NCBI RefSeq assembly: GCF_021183825.1
Contig: NZ_CP089211.1
Coordinates: forward strand, 682,001 to 746,000
DNA length: 64,000 nucleotides
Origin: Sinomicrobium kalidii
GTDB lineage: Bacteria > Bacteroidota > Bacteroidia > Flavobacteriales > Flavobacteriaceae
Direction of reading: 5' to 3'
A program made the position numbers and the translations under genes. Shown in pieces: positions 63,377 to 64,000 of this stretch. Each line of letters opens with the position of its first letter. Position 1 is the first letter of the stretch. Under the pieces are notes generated by a model. That model did no database searches and was not told where the DNA came from. It saw nothing but the letters and a program-made list of their open reading frames with translations.

Positions 63377-64000
63377 TTACTCGTTACCTGTTACTAGCAT
63401 CCCGGGGTTGCTTTTCCGATCGGCAACAATGGTCTCTTCCACCTGCCGGAACACATTTCCTTTGATGAGAAGGTCGAGTGTCCCGCTAGCCACGATACCT
63501 TTTTCACCGTACATTATCGTATTTCCGATGATTTGAATATTGGTTAGCGGAGGGGATTTTTTTTTCAGTTTCGCAGCCGCCTTATCCTTATCAAAAAAGA
63601 CCAGTTTTTCGCCTTTTTCCTGGTTCCGGATACCGATAGCCCCGGTAATGCCGTAACGCGCCATCCAACCGGAATGGGATATTCTGTTGTTTTCGATCCT
63701 TACATTTTTCGGCACCACACCTTCACCTTCATTAATGGCGGCCCCGATCATGATGGCCGGGTACATGATATGATCGAACGTATTATTTACGATCGTTACG
63801 TCAGTATTCCTGATCAGGCTGGCACTTCCCGCAATATTTCTGAATTCGGAATTGCTCAGGGCATAATGGTCTATATTCCACCCGTAGATTTGGCACAGCG
63901 TTTTATCGGTAACAAAATCCGGTACATTTTCTTCAAAAGTCAGCAGAAAACCTCCCTTGTTTTCTATGGGTTTTATAACCGATTTACGAACGGTACACAA
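63377..64000 (-). CDS. Right-handed parallel beta-helix protein, 5' end outside window
   Basis: 207 residues of a longer protein whose start lies past position 64000. They show parallel beta-helix-like repeats: NIDHYALSNSEFRNIAGSASLIRNTDVTIVNNTFDHI, NVRIENNRISHSG, NIQIIGNTIMYGEKGIVAS and LLIKGNVFRQVEETIV. Such repeats occur in polysaccharide lyases and glycan-binding or hydrolysing proteins, but the catalytic part is not visible. The residues read from 64000 are the middle of the protein, so the first codon here is not a start. It precedes the sulfatase on the minus strand. Confidence 0.82.
   Translation of the reverse strand: MCTVRKSVIKPIENKGGFLLTFEENVPDFVTDKTLCQIYGWNIDHYALSNSEFRNIAGSASLIRNTDVTIVNNTFDHIMYPAIMIGAAINEGEGVVPKNVRIENNRISHSGWMARYGITGAIGIRNQEKGEKLVFFDKDKAAAKLKKKSPPLTNIQIIGNTIMYGEKGIVASGTLDLLIKGNVFRQVEETIVADRKSNPGMLVTGNE

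Overview
The window looks like a chromosomal segment of a Bacteroidota bacterium, most likely family Flavobacteriaceae. The evidence is gldF/gldG gliding genes, promoters with the Bacteroidota -7 element TAnnTTTG, many lipoproteins with short lipoboxes, PASTA/rluD/ddl/coaD and PadR/PspC gene neighbourhoods, and almost no Shine-Dalgarno sequences. The genus cannot be fixed from the sequence. No rRNA, tRNA, CRISPR array, prophage or intact insertion sequence was seen. Most genes are housekeeping or envelope genes.

Layout. 1-5.9 kb (minus): DUF4212 small subunit, sodium:solute symporter, acetyl-CoA synthetase acs and a DASS/SLC13 transporter cut by the window edge; this looks like uptake and activation of short organic acids. 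6-10 kb: DUF4136 lipoprotein, orphan hutU, a cysteine-rich DUF5522-like protein, a small HExxH membrane protein and a lipoprotein. 10.3-15.7 kb: PLP deaminase-like protein, glucosaminidase-LysM lipoprotein, hemL, DUF1772, DUF1579 and Gfo/Idh oxidoreductase. 15.8-22.2 kb: a SAM-I riboswitch ahead of an operon with a three-enzyme fusion (homoserine acyltransferase, aspartokinase, homoserine dehydrogenase), a PLP decarboxylase and metZ. Together these cover most of the aspartate-to-homocysteine route.

22.3-36.5 kb: DUF2911, AraC regulator, amidohydrolase, rluD-PASTA facing ddl-coaD, AIM24 protein, PEP mutase-like protein with ada, an MscS channel flanked by direct repeats, M20 amidohydrolase, alanine racemase and DUF4442. 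36.7-42.9 kb: a DUF4870/PadR/PspC/DUF2807 envelope module, then lnt and pssA. 43.3-48.5 kb: TetR, ABC, HlyD and TolC genes forming a tripartite export system; the ABC ATPase has lost several canonical motifs, and a palindrome overlaps the operon promoter. 48.7-57.3 kb: SAM hydrolase-gldF-gldG, phoH, purC, MFS transporter and mnmE. 57.5-64 kb (minus): parallel beta-helix protein (cut by the window end), sulfatase, FAD oxidoreductase and SSS symporter, which look like part of a sulfated-glycan utilisation locus.

The spacers are rich in small structured repeats. The most striking are three copies of a double-stem element with compensatory base changes between phoH and purC, and one shared GAGCGAAGCGAAG core held inside two different perfect stems at two convergent gene junctions. 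There are also a MITE-like element with 14-bp terminal inverted repeats, a 20-bp palindrome before hemL, and AACTCC/GGAGTT repeats around mscS and after alr.
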